Assembly: GCA_027532825.1 (NCBI GenBank)
Contig: JAPZTL010000008.1
Coordinates: forward strand, 248,001 to 312,000
Direction of reading: 5' to 3'
Length of the DNA stretch: 64,000 nt
From: Silanimonas sp021297925
GTDB taxonomy: Bacteria; Pseudomonadota; Gammaproteobacteria; Xanthomonadales; Xanthomonadaceae
The notes under the pieces are model-generated. The model was not told where the DNA came from. It made no database searches and saw only the letters and a list, made by a program, of their open reading frames with translations. Both the position numbers and the translations under genes were made by a program. Shown one piece after another: positions 49,610 through 58,811 of the stretch; within the stretch, counting starts at the first letter, position 1, and each line of letters opens with the position of its first letter.

Positions 49610-50656
49610 ATGTTCAAGAAGCTCCGCGGTCTGTTCTCCAACGACCTGTCGATCGATCTCGGCACGGCCAACACCCTGATCTATGTCCGCGGGCAGGGCA
49701 TCGTCCTGAACGAGCCGTCGGTCGTCGCCGTACGCCAGGACCGCGGCGTCGGCTCGGCGAAGTCGGTGGCTGCGGTGGGCGCGGAGGCCAAGCGCATGCT
49801 GGGCCGCACGCCGGGCAACATCATGACCATCCGGCCGATGAAGGACGGCGTGATCGCCGACTTCACCTACACCGAGGAGATGCTGAAACACTTCATCAAG
49901 AAGGTGCACACCAGCCGCCTCCTGCGCCCCAGCCCGCGCGTGCTGATCTGCGTGCCCTGCGGCTCGACCCAGGTCGAGCGCCGCGCGATCAAGGAATCGG
50001 CCCTCGAGGCCGGTGCCCGCGACGTCTACCTGATCGAGGAGCCCATGGCCGCCGCGATCGGCGCCGGCATCCCGGTCGGCGAGGCCTCCGGCTCGATGGT
50101 CATCGACATCGGCGGCGGCACCACCGAGGTGGCGGTGATCTCGCTCAACGGCATCGTCTACTCGCAGTCGGTCCGCATCGGCGGCGACCGCTTCGACGAG
50201 GCGATCATCAACTACGTGCGCCGCAACCACGGCACCCTGATCGGCGAGGCCACGGCCGAACGCATCAAGCTGGAGATCGGCTGCGCTCACCCGCAAAAGG
50301 AGCCGCGCAGCATGGAGGTGTCTGGCCGCAACCTCGCCGAGGGCGTGCCGCGCAACATCACCATCACCTCGGCCGAAGTGCTGGAAGCCCTGCACGAACC
50401 GCTGTCGGGCATCGTCACCGCGGTGAAGCACGCGCTGGAGCAGACCCCGCCGGAGCTCTGCGCCGACGTGGCCGAGCGCGGCATCGTGCTGACCGGCGGC
50501 GGCGCGCTGCTGAAGGACCTCGACAAGCTGCTCTCCGAGGAGACCGGCCTGTCGGTCCACGTGGCCGACGACCCGTTGACCTGCGTGGCCCGCGGCGGCG
50601 GCCGGGCGCTCGAGCTGGTCGACATGACCGGCAACGAGTTCTTCTCGCCGGACTGA
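49610..50656 (+). CDS. mreB: Rod-shape-determining actin homologue MreB
   Basis: 348 residues (E. coli 347). Bacterial actin that polymerises on the inner membrane and directs lateral wall synthesis. Actin-fold ATP motifs are visible: LSIDLGTANTLIYV (phosphate 1), MVIDIGGGTTEVAVISL (phosphate 2), and VLTGGGALLKDLDKLL (adenosine). The amphipathic start MFKKLRGLF anchors filaments to the membrane. First gene of the run mreB-mreC-mreD-mrdA-rodA. Confidence 0.98.
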   Translation: MFKKLRGLFSNDLSIDLGTANTLIYVRGQGIVLNEPSVVAVRQDRGVGSAKSVAAVGAEAKRMLGRTPGNIMTIRPMKDGVIADFTYTEEMLKHFIKKVHTSRLLRPSPRVLICVPCGSTQVERRAIKESALEAGARDVYLIEEPMAAAIGAGIPVGEASGSMVIDIGGGTTEVAVISLNGIVYSQSVRIGGDRFDEAIINYVRRNHGTLIGEATAERIKLEIGCAHPQKEPRSMEVSGRNLAEGVPRNITITSAEVLEALHEPLSGIVTAVKHALEQTPPELCADVAERGIVLTGGGALLKDLDKLLSEETGLSVHVADDPLTCVARGGGRALELVDMTGNEFFSPD

Positions 50657-50684
50657 CCGGCGTCCCTGCGCGCCGCTCCCGCCC

Positions 50685-51704
50685 GTGATCCACCCCGGCG
50701 CGCCAGCACCGAAGCTCGCGGACGCGGCCGCCGGGTCGCTGCCGCTGCTGGCCTGCATCACGCTGTCCGCCCTGCTCATGGTGGCGGACCATCGCGGCGA
50801 CCTCTCGCCGCGCGTGCGGGCGACCCTGTCCACCCTCGTCGAGCCGGTCTGGCAGGTGGCCGCGATGCCGTCCACCGTCGCCCATTGGGCCGCCACCCGC
50901 CTGCATCGTCAGGGGGCCTTGTCCGAAGAGAACGTGGCGCTCCGTCGCGAACTGCAGCTGCGCGACGCGCAGCTCGCCCGCCTCGAGGCCGTGGCGCGCG
51001 AGAACGCCCGACTGCGTGACCTGCTGGGCGGCAAGGCCGGCTACCGGCTGGCCGTGCAGATGGCCGGCATCGTCGACGTCGACCTCGACCCGTGGCGCCA
51101 GCGCGTCCGGCTGGACCTCGGCGCCGCCGACGGCGTGGCGGTGGGGCAGGCGATGATCGACGCCGGCGGCATGCTGGGGCAGGTCGTGCAGGTCTCTGAG
51201 CACGGCGCCACCGCGCTCTTGGTCACCGACGCCAGCCATGCGGTGCCCGTGCAGGTCGTCCGCACCGGCCTGCGTCTCGTGGCGGTCGGCACCGGCCGCC
51301 CGGACGCCCTGCGCGTGCCCAACATCCCGCGGTCGGCCGATGTCCGTGTCGGCGACCTGCTGGTGACCTCCGGGATCGGCGGCCGCTTCCCGGCCGGCTT
51401 CGCGGTGGGTGCGATCGCCGAGGTCGGCCCGGACGAAAGCCGGCTGTTCCTCGAGGCGACGGCCGCGCCCGCGGCGCGTCTGGACCGCGGTCGCGAGGTG
51501 CTGCTGGTGATGCGCGGCGCCGTCGACGCCGGGGTGGGCCCGCCGGAGCCGTCCGGCTACCGCGATCCGGCCCCCGGAGAGCCCCTGCGCGACAGCCTCG
51601 TGCCCGCGCCGTCCGTCCCGCCACCAGCGCCCGCCGCGGCGACGTCCCCAACGCCCCCGGCCCAGCCGACGGCCCCGTCCGACCGGCCCGGAGGCGCGAC
51701 GTGA
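50685..51704 (+). CDS. mreC: Rod-shape-determining protein MreC
   Basis: 339 residues, GTG start. Periplasmic scaffold that links MreB to PBP2. One membrane helix (SLPLLACITLSALLMVAD), a coiled coil around 75-115 (LSEENVALRRELQLRDAQLARLE) and the beta-barrel domain with IDAGGMLGQVVQVSEHGATALLVTD. The last ~60 residues are a Pro/Ala-rich tail, longer than in E. coli MreC and of low complexity. The stop overlaps the mreD start (GTGA). Confidence 0.96.
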   Translation: MIHPGAPAPKLADAAAGSLPLLACITLSALLMVADHRGDLSPRVRATLSTLVEPVWQVAAMPSTVAHWAATRLHRQGALSEENVALRRELQLRDAQLARLEAVARENARLRDLLGGKAGYRLAVQMAGIVDVDLDPWRQRVRLDLGAADGVAVGQAMIDAGGMLGQVVQVSEHGATALLVTDASHAVPVQVVRTGLRLVAVGTGRPDALRVPNIPRSADVRVGDLLVTSGIGGRFPAGFAVGAIAEVGPDESRLFLEATAAPAARLDRGREVLLVMRGAVDAGVGPPEPSGYRDPAPGEPLRDSLVPAPSVPPPAPAAATSPTPPAQPTAPSDRPGGAT

Positions 51705-52195
51705 ACCGCGCCGCGCCTTGGTGGCTCCGCGCCGCGACGCTCGTCGCCGGCCTGCTGTTCCTCGTCGTCCCCCTGCCGTCGCCGATCGACGCGATGCGGC
51801 CGCACCTGCTGGCGCTCGCGCTGGTGTACTGGTCCCTGGAGGCCCCCGGGCGCGGCGGCCTTGCGACGGCCTGGGCCGCTGGCCTGCTGGCGGATGTCGT
51901 CGGCGGCACCCTGCTCGGCGAACAGGCGCTGCGGATGGCCGTGCTGGTCTTCCTGGTGCAGCGGTTCCGCGCCCAGCTCCGGTTCTTCCCCCTCTGGCAG
52001 CAGTCCGCCGCCGTTGGCCTGCTGCTGATCAACGACCTCGCGCTGATGCTGCTCATCCGTGCCATCGCCGGCGCCGGTTGGCCGACGCCGGGCGTCGTCC
52101 TCGCGCCGTTGGCCGGCCTGCTGGCTTGGCCGTGGGGCTTCCTATTGCTGGACGCGCTGCGCCTGCGCCACCGGGAGCGGGTGGGCGGGCGATGA
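51701..52195 (+). CDS. mreD: Rod-shape-determining membrane protein MreD
   Basis: 164 residues, GTG start overlapping the mreC stop. About five membrane segments (ATLVAGLLFLVVPLPSPI, LLALALVYWSLEAP, GLLADVVGGTLLGEQAL, FPLWQQSAAVGLLLINDLALMLLI, VVLAPLAGLLAWPWGFLLLD). The pattern AAGLLADVVGGTLLG is characteristic of MreD. It works with MreC and RodA/PBP2 in the elongasome. The stop overlaps the mrdA start by ATGA. Confidence 0.95.
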   Translation: MNRAAPWWLRAATLVAGLLFLVVPLPSPIDAMRPHLLALALVYWSLEAPGRGGLATAWAAGLLADVVGGTLLGEQALRMAVLVFLVQRFRAQLRFFPLWQQSAAVGLLLINDLALMLLIRAIAGAGWPTPGVVLAPLAGLLAWPWGFLLLDALRLRHRERVGGR

Positions 52196-54156
52196 GGCGC
52201 TGGCGTCTCCGGCCCCTGCGCAACGCGGCCGCGGAGGCCGAGCAGTTCCGCCGTCGCGCCTTCGTCGCGGGCCTCGGTGTCGCCGTCCTGCTGGGCGCCC
52301 TGGCGATCGGTTACGGCCGCCTGCAGATCCTGCTCCACGAGGAGTACGCGACGCGCTCGGACGAGAACCGCATCCGTCTTGAACCGATCGTGCCGGCACG
52401 CGGACTCATCTACGACCGCAACGGCGTCCTGCTGGCCGACAACGCCCCGGCCTACCGGCTCGATGTCGTGCCCGAGCGCGTCGAGGACATGCGGGCCCTG
52501 CTCGACGCGCTGGGCCGGATCGTCGCGATCGACGCCGACGACAGGCGCCGCTTCGAGGCCGCGCGCAAGGCGGCCCGGCGCTTCAAGCCGGTCACGCTGA
52601 AGGCGCGGCTGGACGAGGCCGAGATCGCCCGCCTCGCGGTCGACCGGTACCGATTTCCCGGTGTCGAAGTGGTGCCCTACCTGACCCGCCGCTACCCCTT
52701 CGGTGAGCTGACCGCGCACCTCGTCGGTTACGTCGGGCGCATCGACCAGGACGACGTCGATGCGATGGAGGCTCTCGGCGAGTCGCGCTTCGCGGCGCTG
52801 CCGCACATCGGCAAGACCGGCCTCGAGCGCTTCTACGAGAGCCGGCTGCGCGGCGATGTCGGCTACCAGGAGGTCGAGACCAACGTCGAGAACCGTCCGC
52901 TGCGCGTGCTGCGCCGGCACGACGCGAAGCCCGGCGCCGACCTGCACCTGAGCATCGACATCGCCCTGCAGGAGGCCATGGTCGACGCCTTCGAGGGCCA
53001 GCACGGCGCGGCGATCGCGATCGATCCAATGAGCGGCGAGATCCTCGCCATGGTCAGCCTACCGAGCTACGACCCCAACCTGTTCGTCGGCGGCATTTCC
53101 TTCGACGACTACCGGCGGCTCAACGAGGACGTGGCCCGGCCGCTGTTCAACCGCAATGTGCTCGGTGGCTTCCCGCCCGGTTCGACGCTGAAGCCCTTCA
53201 TGGCACTGGCAGGGCTCGAAGAGGGCCTGATCACGCCGGACACCACGATCTTCTCCAGCGGCACCTACCGCCTTCCGGGGCATGAGCGCGGATACATGGA
53301 CTGGCGTTCCGGCGGCCACGGGACGGTCAACCTGCGCGAGTCGCTGGCGCAGTCGGTGAACACCTATTACTTCGACCTCGCTATGAAGCTGGGCATCGAC
53401 CGGATCAGCGCCGATTTCGATCGCATGGGCTTCGGCAAACCGACCGGCATCGACCTGACCGGCGAAGTCGGCGGCGTGCTGCCCAGCCGCGAATGGAAGC
53501 AGCGCCGCTTCAAGCAGCCCTGGTATCCCGGCGAGACGGTGATTTCCGGCATCGGGCAGGGCTACTGGGTGGTGACGCCGCTCCAGCTCGCGAGGGCCAC
53601 GGCGATGCTCGCGGACGGCGGCCGCCTGCGGCGGCCCCACCTCGTGCGGGCGACGCAGGCCGGGTTCGGCACGCCGCGCACCCCCGAGGTGCAGCCCGCC
53701 GCCGAGGCCATCGTTCGCGACCCCGCCGACCTGGCGGCCGTCGAGGCCGGCCTCGTCGCGACCATGCACGGCCCGACGGGCACGGCGGCGCGGGCGGCGG
53801 CCGGGGCGTGGTACCGCATGGCCGGCAAGACCGGCACCGCCCAGCGGGTCAGCCGGCAGGGCATGGAGCGGCTTGATCCGGCGAAGCTGCCCTACCACCT
53901 GCGGCACCAGGCGCTCTTCGTCGGCTATGCCCCGGTGGGGCGGCCGAGCATCGCGCTGGCGGTCGTCGTCGAGCACGGCGGGTCCGGCTCGACCGCCGCG
54001 GCCCCGGTCGCGCGGCGCATCTTCGACGCCTGGCTCGGCCCGCCCCCGGCGGCCCCGGCGACGTTGCCAGCGGAGGCTCCCGCAGCGACGCCCGCTCCGA
54101 CGCCTGCCGAACAACCCGCCGTGCTTCTGCCCGCCGCCCCGGAGCCGCGCGCATGA
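52192..54156 (+). CDS. mrdA: Penicillin-binding protein 2 (elongation transpeptidase)
   Basis: 654 residues (E. coli 633). D,D-transpeptidase for lateral-wall peptidoglycan. One N-terminal membrane helix (AFVAGLGVAVLLGALAIGYG), then the dimerisation/pedestal domain (PARGLIYDRNGVLLADN), and the transpeptidase domain with the nucleophile in PPGSTLKPFMAL, the SxN motif SVNTYYF, and KTG in MAGKTGTAQRVS. A Pro/Ala-rich tail of about 35 residues follows the domain, unlike the E. coli protein. ATGA overlaps on both sides join it to mreD and rodA. Confidence 0.97.
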   Translation: MRRWRLRPLRNAAAEAEQFRRRAFVAGLGVAVLLGALAIGYGRLQILLHEEYATRSDENRIRLEPIVPARGLIYDRNGVLLADNAPAYRLDVVPERVEDMRALLDALGRIVAIDADDRRRFEAARKAARRFKPVTLKARLDEAEIARLAVDRYRFPGVEVVPYLTRRYPFGELTAHLVGYVGRIDQDDVDAMEALGESRFAALPHIGKTGLERFYESRLRGDVGYQEVETNVENRPLRVLRRHDAKPGADLHLSIDIALQEAMVDAFEGQHGAAIAIDPMSGEILAMVSLPSYDPNLFVGGISFDDYRRLNEDVARPLFNRNVLGGFPPGSTLKPFMALAGLEEGLITPDTTIFSSGTYRLPGHERGYMDWRSGGHGTVNLRESLAQSVNTYYFDLAMKLGIDRISADFDRMGFGKPTGIDLTGEVGGVLPSREWKQRRFKQPWYPGETVISGIGQGYWVVTPLQLARATAMLADGGRLRRPHLVRATQAGFGTPRTPEVQPAAEAIVRDPADLAAVEAGLVATMHGPTGTAARAAAGAWYRMAGKTGTAQRVSRQGMERLDPAKLPYHLRHQALFVGYAPVGRPSIALAVVVEHGGSGSTAAAPVARRIFDAWLGPPPAAPATLPAEAPAATPAPTPAEQPAVLLPAAPEPRA

Positions 54157-55259
54157 ACGTGCTGGTGCGCGTCTTCAGCGCTTTCGCCTGGCGCTGGCTC
54201 GACAAGGTAGATCTGCCGCTGCTGCTCGGGCTCTGCGCCATCATGGGCGTCAGTCTCGTGGTGCAGGCGAGCGCGGGCGGCGACGTCGACGCCGTGCTGA
54301 AGCAGTCGGCGCGCTTCGTGATCGGCCTCGGCGCCCTGCTGATGCTGTCGCGCGTGGCGCCGGCGACGCTGCGGCAATGGACGCCGCTGGCCTACCTCGC
54401 CAGCCTCGTGCTGCTCGGCCTGGTGTTCGCCATCGGCACCGGGCGCAGCGCGAACCTTTGGATCGACCTCAAGATCTTCTACCTGCAGCCCGGCGAACTG
54501 CTGAAGCTCAGCGTGCCGATGATGGTGGCCTGGTTCCTCCACCAAGCCCACCTTCCGCCGCAGTGGCGCACGCTGGGCATCACTGCCGTGATCATCGGCT
54601 TGCCTGTCGGCCTCACCATCCTCCAGCCGGACTTCGGCACGGGCCTGCTGGTCGGCGCCTCGGGCGTGTTCGCCGTGTTCCTCGCCGGCATCGCCTGGTG
54701 GCGCATCGGCCTGTTCGCCGGCCTCGGCCTCGCCGCGCTGCCGGTGGGCTGGCAGTTCCTCATGCCCTACCAGCGCGACCGCATCCTCACCTTCCTCGAC
54801 CCGGAATCCGACCCGCTCGGCACCGGCTGGAACATCATCCAGTCGAAGATCGCCATCGGCTCCGGCGGCGCGACGGGCAAGGGCTGGGGGCAGGGCACCC
54901 AGGCGCACCTCGACTTCCTGCCCGAGCACACCACGGATTTCGTGTTCTCGGTGTTCTCCGAGGAATTCGGCTGGCTGGGCGTGCTGGTACTGCTGGGGCT
55001 GTACTTCTTCGTGGTTGTGCGCTCGCTGTGGCTGGCCGCGCAGGCCCGCGACACCTTCGGCCGCCTGCTGGCCGGGGCGCTGGCCCTGACCTTCTCGGTC
55101 TACGTCATCGTGAACGCCGGCATGGTGGCGGGCTTCCTGCCCGTCGTCGGCGTGCCGATGCCCCTGCTGAGCTACGGCGGCACCTCGGCGGTGTCGCTGC
55201 TCGCGGGTTTCGGCATCGTCATGGCGGCAGGGGCGTACCGGCGGACTTGGGGCGGCTGA
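54153..55259 (+). CDS. rodA: SEDS peptidoglycan glycosyltransferase RodA
   Basis: 368 residues (E. coli 370). Polymerises lipid II as partner of PBP2. Ten membrane segments; typical SEDS elements are LWIDLKIFYLQPGELLKL, ILQPDFGTGLLVGASG (with the conserved Asp of the active site region), AIGSGGATGKGWGQGTQ, FLPEHTTDFVFSVFSEEFG and GVPMPLLSYGGTSAV near the C-terminus. The 3' end overlaps the convergent GGDEF-EAL gene by 41 bases (55219-55259). Confidence 0.97.
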   Translation: MNVLVRVFSAFAWRWLDKVDLPLLLGLCAIMGVSLVVQASAGGDVDAVLKQSARFVIGLGALLMLSRVAPATLRQWTPLAYLASLVLLGLVFAIGTGRSANLWIDLKIFYLQPGELLKLSVPMMVAWFLHQAHLPPQWRTLGITAVIIGLPVGLTILQPDFGTGLLVGASGVFAVFLAGIAWWRIGLFAGLGLAALPVGWQFLMPYQRDRILTFLDPESDPLGTGWNIIQSKIAIGSGGATGKGWGQGTQAHLDFLPEHTTDFVFSVFSEEFGWLGVLVLLGLYFFVVVRSLWLAAQARDTFGRLLAGALALTFSVYVIVNAGMVAGFLPVVGVPMPLLSYGGTSAVSLLAGFGIVMAAGAYRRTWGG

Positions 55260-57696
55260 GGGGGCCTGTTTCCGCGCTTGCCGCCCGTGTGGCCTCGGCA
55301 AACGAAAGGAACGCCTCTTCGCCCAGCGGCCGACTGAAGAAATAGCCCTGGTACAGCAGGCATCCCCGCGCTTCGAGGTAGCGCCGTTGCACGTCGGTCT
55401 CCACCCCTTCGGCGATGACCGCGACCCCGAGGCTGCGGCCCAGTTGGATGATGGAGTCGACGATGCGGGCAGAGCCATCGTCGCGCTGGATGTCCATCAC
55501 GAACGAGCGGTCGATCTTGAGCTTGTCGATGGGCAGGTGCTGCAGGTAGCTGAGCGAGGAGTAACCGGTACCGAAGTCATCCATCGCGAACGAGAAGCCG
55601 CTTTCGTTCAGTCGCTGCATCTTCTCGCGCACCTGTTCCTTGCTTTCGACGAACACGCTTTCCGTGAGCTCGAGTTCGATCGCGTCGTTCGGCACGCCAG
55701 CGGCCGCGATGCTCTCCGCGAGCATGGCCTCGAAGCGCGGTTCCATGAACTGCCTGACGCTGATGTTGATGGCGATGCGGCGGAAGGACGGGGGCAGGCG
55801 GCCCTGTTCGCGCCATCGGCGAAGTGCGTCAAGGCTGGCGCCGAGGATCCATTGCCCGAGCGCCACGATCTGGTTGGTTTCCTCGGCGGCGCGGATGAAG
55901 CGCTCGGGCGAGATGGGGTTGCCCTGGTGGGCCCAGCGGGCCAGCACCTCGGCGCCGACGAGTTGGCCCTCGGCATCGACCTGGGGCTGGAACACCAGAT
56001 GGAACTCGCCCCTGGCGATGGCCCCGCGCAGGTCGGAGTACAGGCGCAGCTTGCGCTGGTTTTCCTCGAGCATCGACTCGGTGTACACGCTGGCGGTGTC
56101 GCGGCCGCTGTTCTTGGCGTGGTACATCGCCGTGTCGGCCTGGCGCACCACGTCGTTGGCGTCGCAGCCTTCGGACGGATAGACGGCCACGCCCATGCTG
56201 GCCGAAAGCACGAAACGGTTGTCGCCGATCTCGAAGGGCTGCTTGATGATCGCCCGCAGCGCCTCGGCGCACTCGCAAGCGTGGTTGGCGGCGATCTCGG
56301 GCGAGGCATGGCCATGGTCGAGGATGAGCAGGAACTCGTCGCCGCCGAGGCGGGCGATGAGGTCGCCGCACCGCACCTGGCCCTCGAAGCGCTTGCCCAG
56401 CGCCACCAGCAACTGGTCGCCCACCGGGTGCCCCAGCGAGTCGTTGATGTTCGCGAAACGGTCGAGGTCGATGAAGATCACGCTGCCGAACCGGCCTTCG
56501 CGGCGCGCCTCGGCGATGCGTTCGGCGATGTGCAGCAGCGCGAAGCGGCGGTTGGCGAGGTCGGTGAGCGCGTCGAACTTGGCCTGGTGCTCGATGATGG
56601 CCTGGTGGCGCTTGATCTCGCTGGTGTCGCGGATCAGCCAGAGCACGCCATCGGCCGGGCCTTCCGACGCGCCGTCCTTCCGCGCCAGCGGGGCCATGCG
56701 CGATTCGAGATGGAAGGCGCCGTGGCGGAACTCGGTGATGGCCACGGTCTTGTTGGCCAGCACCTGAGCAAAGACGGCACGCAGCTCGCCGGCCGCTTCG
56801 GCGGCCAGCCAGTGGTCAAAGGGGGCGCCGAGCTCGGGCCCGGGCATGGTGGTCGAGGGATTGCCGTATCGGCTGCGCGTGTTGCCTTCGTGGTCGACCA
56901 AGAACGCGGTGTCGGGAAAGGCCTCGGCGAACGCCTGGTCGCGCATCGCTTGCTTCTGCAACCGGTCCACCGAAGTTCGGAGGCTGTTGCTGAGTTCGTT
57001 GAAGGCCCGCTCGAGCTGCATGAATTCGTCGGCGGCCTGCAGTTGGACCTGCGCGCCGTAGTCGCCATTGGACAGCCGGCTGGCAAAGCCGGCCAGGGCG
57101 CGCAATGGCACCACCAGCTTGTCGCGCAGCATGCGGCCGATGCCCATCACGAACAGGGCGAGGATGGCTGCCACGGCGAGTATGCGCTGAGCCATGGTGC
57201 GGTAGAGCGCGGCGAGGTCGTCGCCAATGTCGTACTCGGCGTGAAGCGACGCCTTCGCGTTCTCGCGCAGGTCGGCGCCGCGGTAGGCCGCCGGCAAGGA
57301 TGCGTAAAGCAGGGTGCCATCCCGACGGAAGCCGAAACCGCGCAGGTCTGGCCTCAGGTCGACGGCGGGCGGCACGAACGGCTCGCCCACGTCGGCGTGT
57401 CGCGTCGACGAGCGCACCGTGCCGTCCACCACCAGGCAGAGGTTGGCCACATGCGGCTGCACGCCCATCCGGGTGAGCGTCTGGTCGGCCAGAACCCAGT
57501 CACCTTCGGACATCTGTTCCTGCAGCGGGATGCGCAGGGCTTCAAGGTCGTTCTCGATGCGCGTCGCCCAGGCCAGATGGAATTGCGCCATCTGGCTTTG
57601 GTAGATGAAGTAACTCAGCACCATCACCACGAGGGCCATGCCGACCGCCATCCAGCTGGTCAGCACGCGCTGGATCGAAAGGGACGCCGGACTCAC
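55219..57696 (-). CDS. Membrane GGDEF-EAL protein (cyclic-di-GMP turnover)
   Basis: 825 residues. Transmembrane helices at about 12-32 and 168-187 bracket a periplasmic sensor; HAMP (LVVPLRALAGFASRLSNGDYG), a PAS-like segment (FPDTAFLVDHEGNTRS), then GGDEF with RLGGDEFLLIL and an intact inhibitory site RxxD (RCGD, five residues before GGDEF), and EAL with AEVLARW (EVL variant), NISVRQF, DDFGTGYSSL, and AEGVET. Both active sites look complete, so synthesis, hydrolysis or switching between them is possible. GTG start overlaps the stop of the solute-binding lipoprotein gene (GTGA, 57693-57696), which suggests that lipoprotein signals to this sensor, as NspS does to MbaA in Vibrio. Confidence 0.95.
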   Translation of the reverse strand: MSPASLSIQRVLTSWMAVGMALVVMVLSYFIYQSQMAQFHLAWATRIENDLEALRIPLQEQMSEGDWVLADQTLTRMGVQPHVANLCLVVDGTVRSSTRHADVGEPFVPPAVDLRPDLRGFGFRRDGTLLYASLPAAYRGADLRENAKASLHAEYDIGDDLAALYRTMAQRILAVAAILALFVMGIGRMLRDKLVVPLRALAGFASRLSNGDYGAQVQLQAADEFMQLERAFNELSNSLRTSVDRLQKQAMRDQAFAEAFPDTAFLVDHEGNTRSRYGNPSTTMPGPELGAPFDHWLAAEAAGELRAVFAQVLANKTVAITEFRHGAFHLESRMAPLARKDGASEGPADGVLWLIRDTSEIKRHQAIIEHQAKFDALTDLANRRFALLHIAERIAEARREGRFGSVIFIDLDRFANINDSLGHPVGDQLLVALGKRFEGQVRCGDLIARLGGDEFLLILDHGHASPEIAANHACECAEALRAIIKQPFEIGDNRFVLSASMGVAVYPSEGCDANDVVRQADTAMYHAKNSGRDTASVYTESMLEENQRKLRLYSDLRGAIARGEFHLVFQPQVDAEGQLVGAEVLARWAHQGNPISPERFIRAAEETNQIVALGQWILGASLDALRRWREQGRLPPSFRRIAINISVRQFMEPRFEAMLAESIAAAGVPNDAIELELTESVFVESKEQVREKMQRLNESGFSFAMDDFGTGYSSLSYLQHLPIDKLKIDRSFVMDIQRDDGSARIVDSIIQLGRSLGVAVIAEGVETDVQRRYLEARGCLLYQGYFFSRPLGEEAFLSFAEATRAASAETGPLSRPKSAGTPLPP

Positions 57697-58643
57697 GGGG
57701 CCTCGGGCAGGAAGTCGTCGTTGGCCAATCCCGCTAGCCTCGGGGCTTCCGGAAGCAGCTTGTTCTGGTGCATGAGGGCGCCCAGCGCGCGCGCAGAGGC
57801 TTCCAGTGGCGCGGGTTCGCCGGCCAGCATGGTGCGCATCTCGTCGGCGCTCGGCAGGTGCAGGCCGTCGAAGGTGCCCGGCAGTTCGTTAACGGGCAGT
57901 TTCAGCCGCCGGTTGATGATCGAAAGGGCCTCGGCAGGGGATTCCTGCCATGCTTCCCGTGCCTCGAAGTAGCCATGGACCAGCGCCCGGAGGCTTTGGT
58001 GATGGCCGTCGAGCGCGTCGCGACGTACTGCGAGCACGTCGACGATGCGACCCGGGATCGCGCTGCTGTCGAAGCGGCGGACGGCACCGGCGGCGGCCAG
58101 TGCGCTGTCGTAAGGCGGGAAGGTGATCGCCGCATCGATCTCGCCGCGCTGGTAGGCCTCGAGGTGTTCGCGCAAGGACAGGTGCCGCACCTGCACGGAC
58201 TCGATGGGCAGCCCGGCCTTGGCCAGGGCGCCTTCGAGCATCACCGCGCCGAGCGCGGTGGTTTCCACGGCGATGCGCTGCCCGCGCAGGTCTTCGAGGC
58301 GTGCGATGGACGGTCTGGTCATCAGCACGTCGGCGCCGGCCGAGATGTCGAATACCAGCACCACCACGAGGTCGACGCCTTCACTGGCCAGTGTGATGGT
58401 TTCGTCGAGCGTCAGGGCCCCGGCCTCGATGTCGCCGGTGCGCAGGGCGTCCATCACGTCCGAGGCCGAAGCGAGTTCCACCAGCCGGATGCTCTTGTCG
58501 TACAGGCCTTTCTCCCGCGCGAGGTAAAGAAACTCGTAGCCGGGCCAGACGTTGGTGGCGACGCGCAGCGGCGTGCCCGGTGCGCTGCAGCCTGCGATGA
58601 GCAGGACAGCGAGGAGGAAGGCGAGGCGACGGACCAGGATCAC
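57693..58643 (-). CDS. Solute-binding lipoprotein (NitT/TauT-type), likely c-di-GMP sensor partner
   Basis: 316 residues, GTG start with GGAG 9 bases upstream. The lipobox LLIAGC (Cys near residue 19) marks a lipoprotein. The mature part is a two-lobe periplasmic binding protein of the SsuA/NMT1 type: LRVATNVWPGYEFLYLAREKGLY, then DALRTGDIEAGALTLDE, LRGQRIAVETTALGAVML and YQRGEIDAAITFPPYDS. No ABC permease or ATPase gene adjoins; instead it is translationally coupled to the membrane GGDEF-EAL gene. Ligand unknown (taurine-, nitrate- or polyamine-like are all open). Confidence 0.9.
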   Translation of the reverse strand: MILVRRLAFLLAVLLIAGCSAPGTPLRVATNVWPGYEFLYLAREKGLYDKSIRLVELASASDVMDALRTGDIEAGALTLDETITLASEGVDLVVVLVFDISAGADVLMTRPSIARLEDLRGQRIAVETTALGAVMLEGALAKAGLPIESVQVRHLSLREHLEAYQRGEIDAAITFPPYDSALAAAGAVRRFDSSAIPGRIVDVLAVRRDALDGHHQSLRALVHGYFEAREAWQESPAEALSIINRRLKLPVNELPGTFDGLHLPSADEMRTMLAGEPAPLEASARALGALMHQNKLLPEAPRLAGLANDDFLPEAP

Positions 58644-58811
58644 GCGGAATGGCTCCGGATCGGCAATCGGCGGAGCCCCGAGTCTAGGTGTTTGCGATGG
58701 GGCATGCGGAAGCCCGTGGAAGCCTTCGGAAGGCACGGCCGGGTGCTGCTGCGTGCTACATTTCCCGGCGTTGCGCGGGGTCCGCCGCGCGGGAAGAACG
58801 ATACCCAAGCG

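Noticed and set aside
49543..50688. Plus-strand open frame overlapping mreB in another frame
   Set aside because: Out-of-frame shadow of mreB; His/Arg-rich with no family features.
57693..58643. A full ABC importer around the solute-binding lipoprotein
   Set aside because: Both flanks were checked and hold GGDEF-EAL and mltB; there is no permease or ATPase gene in the window.
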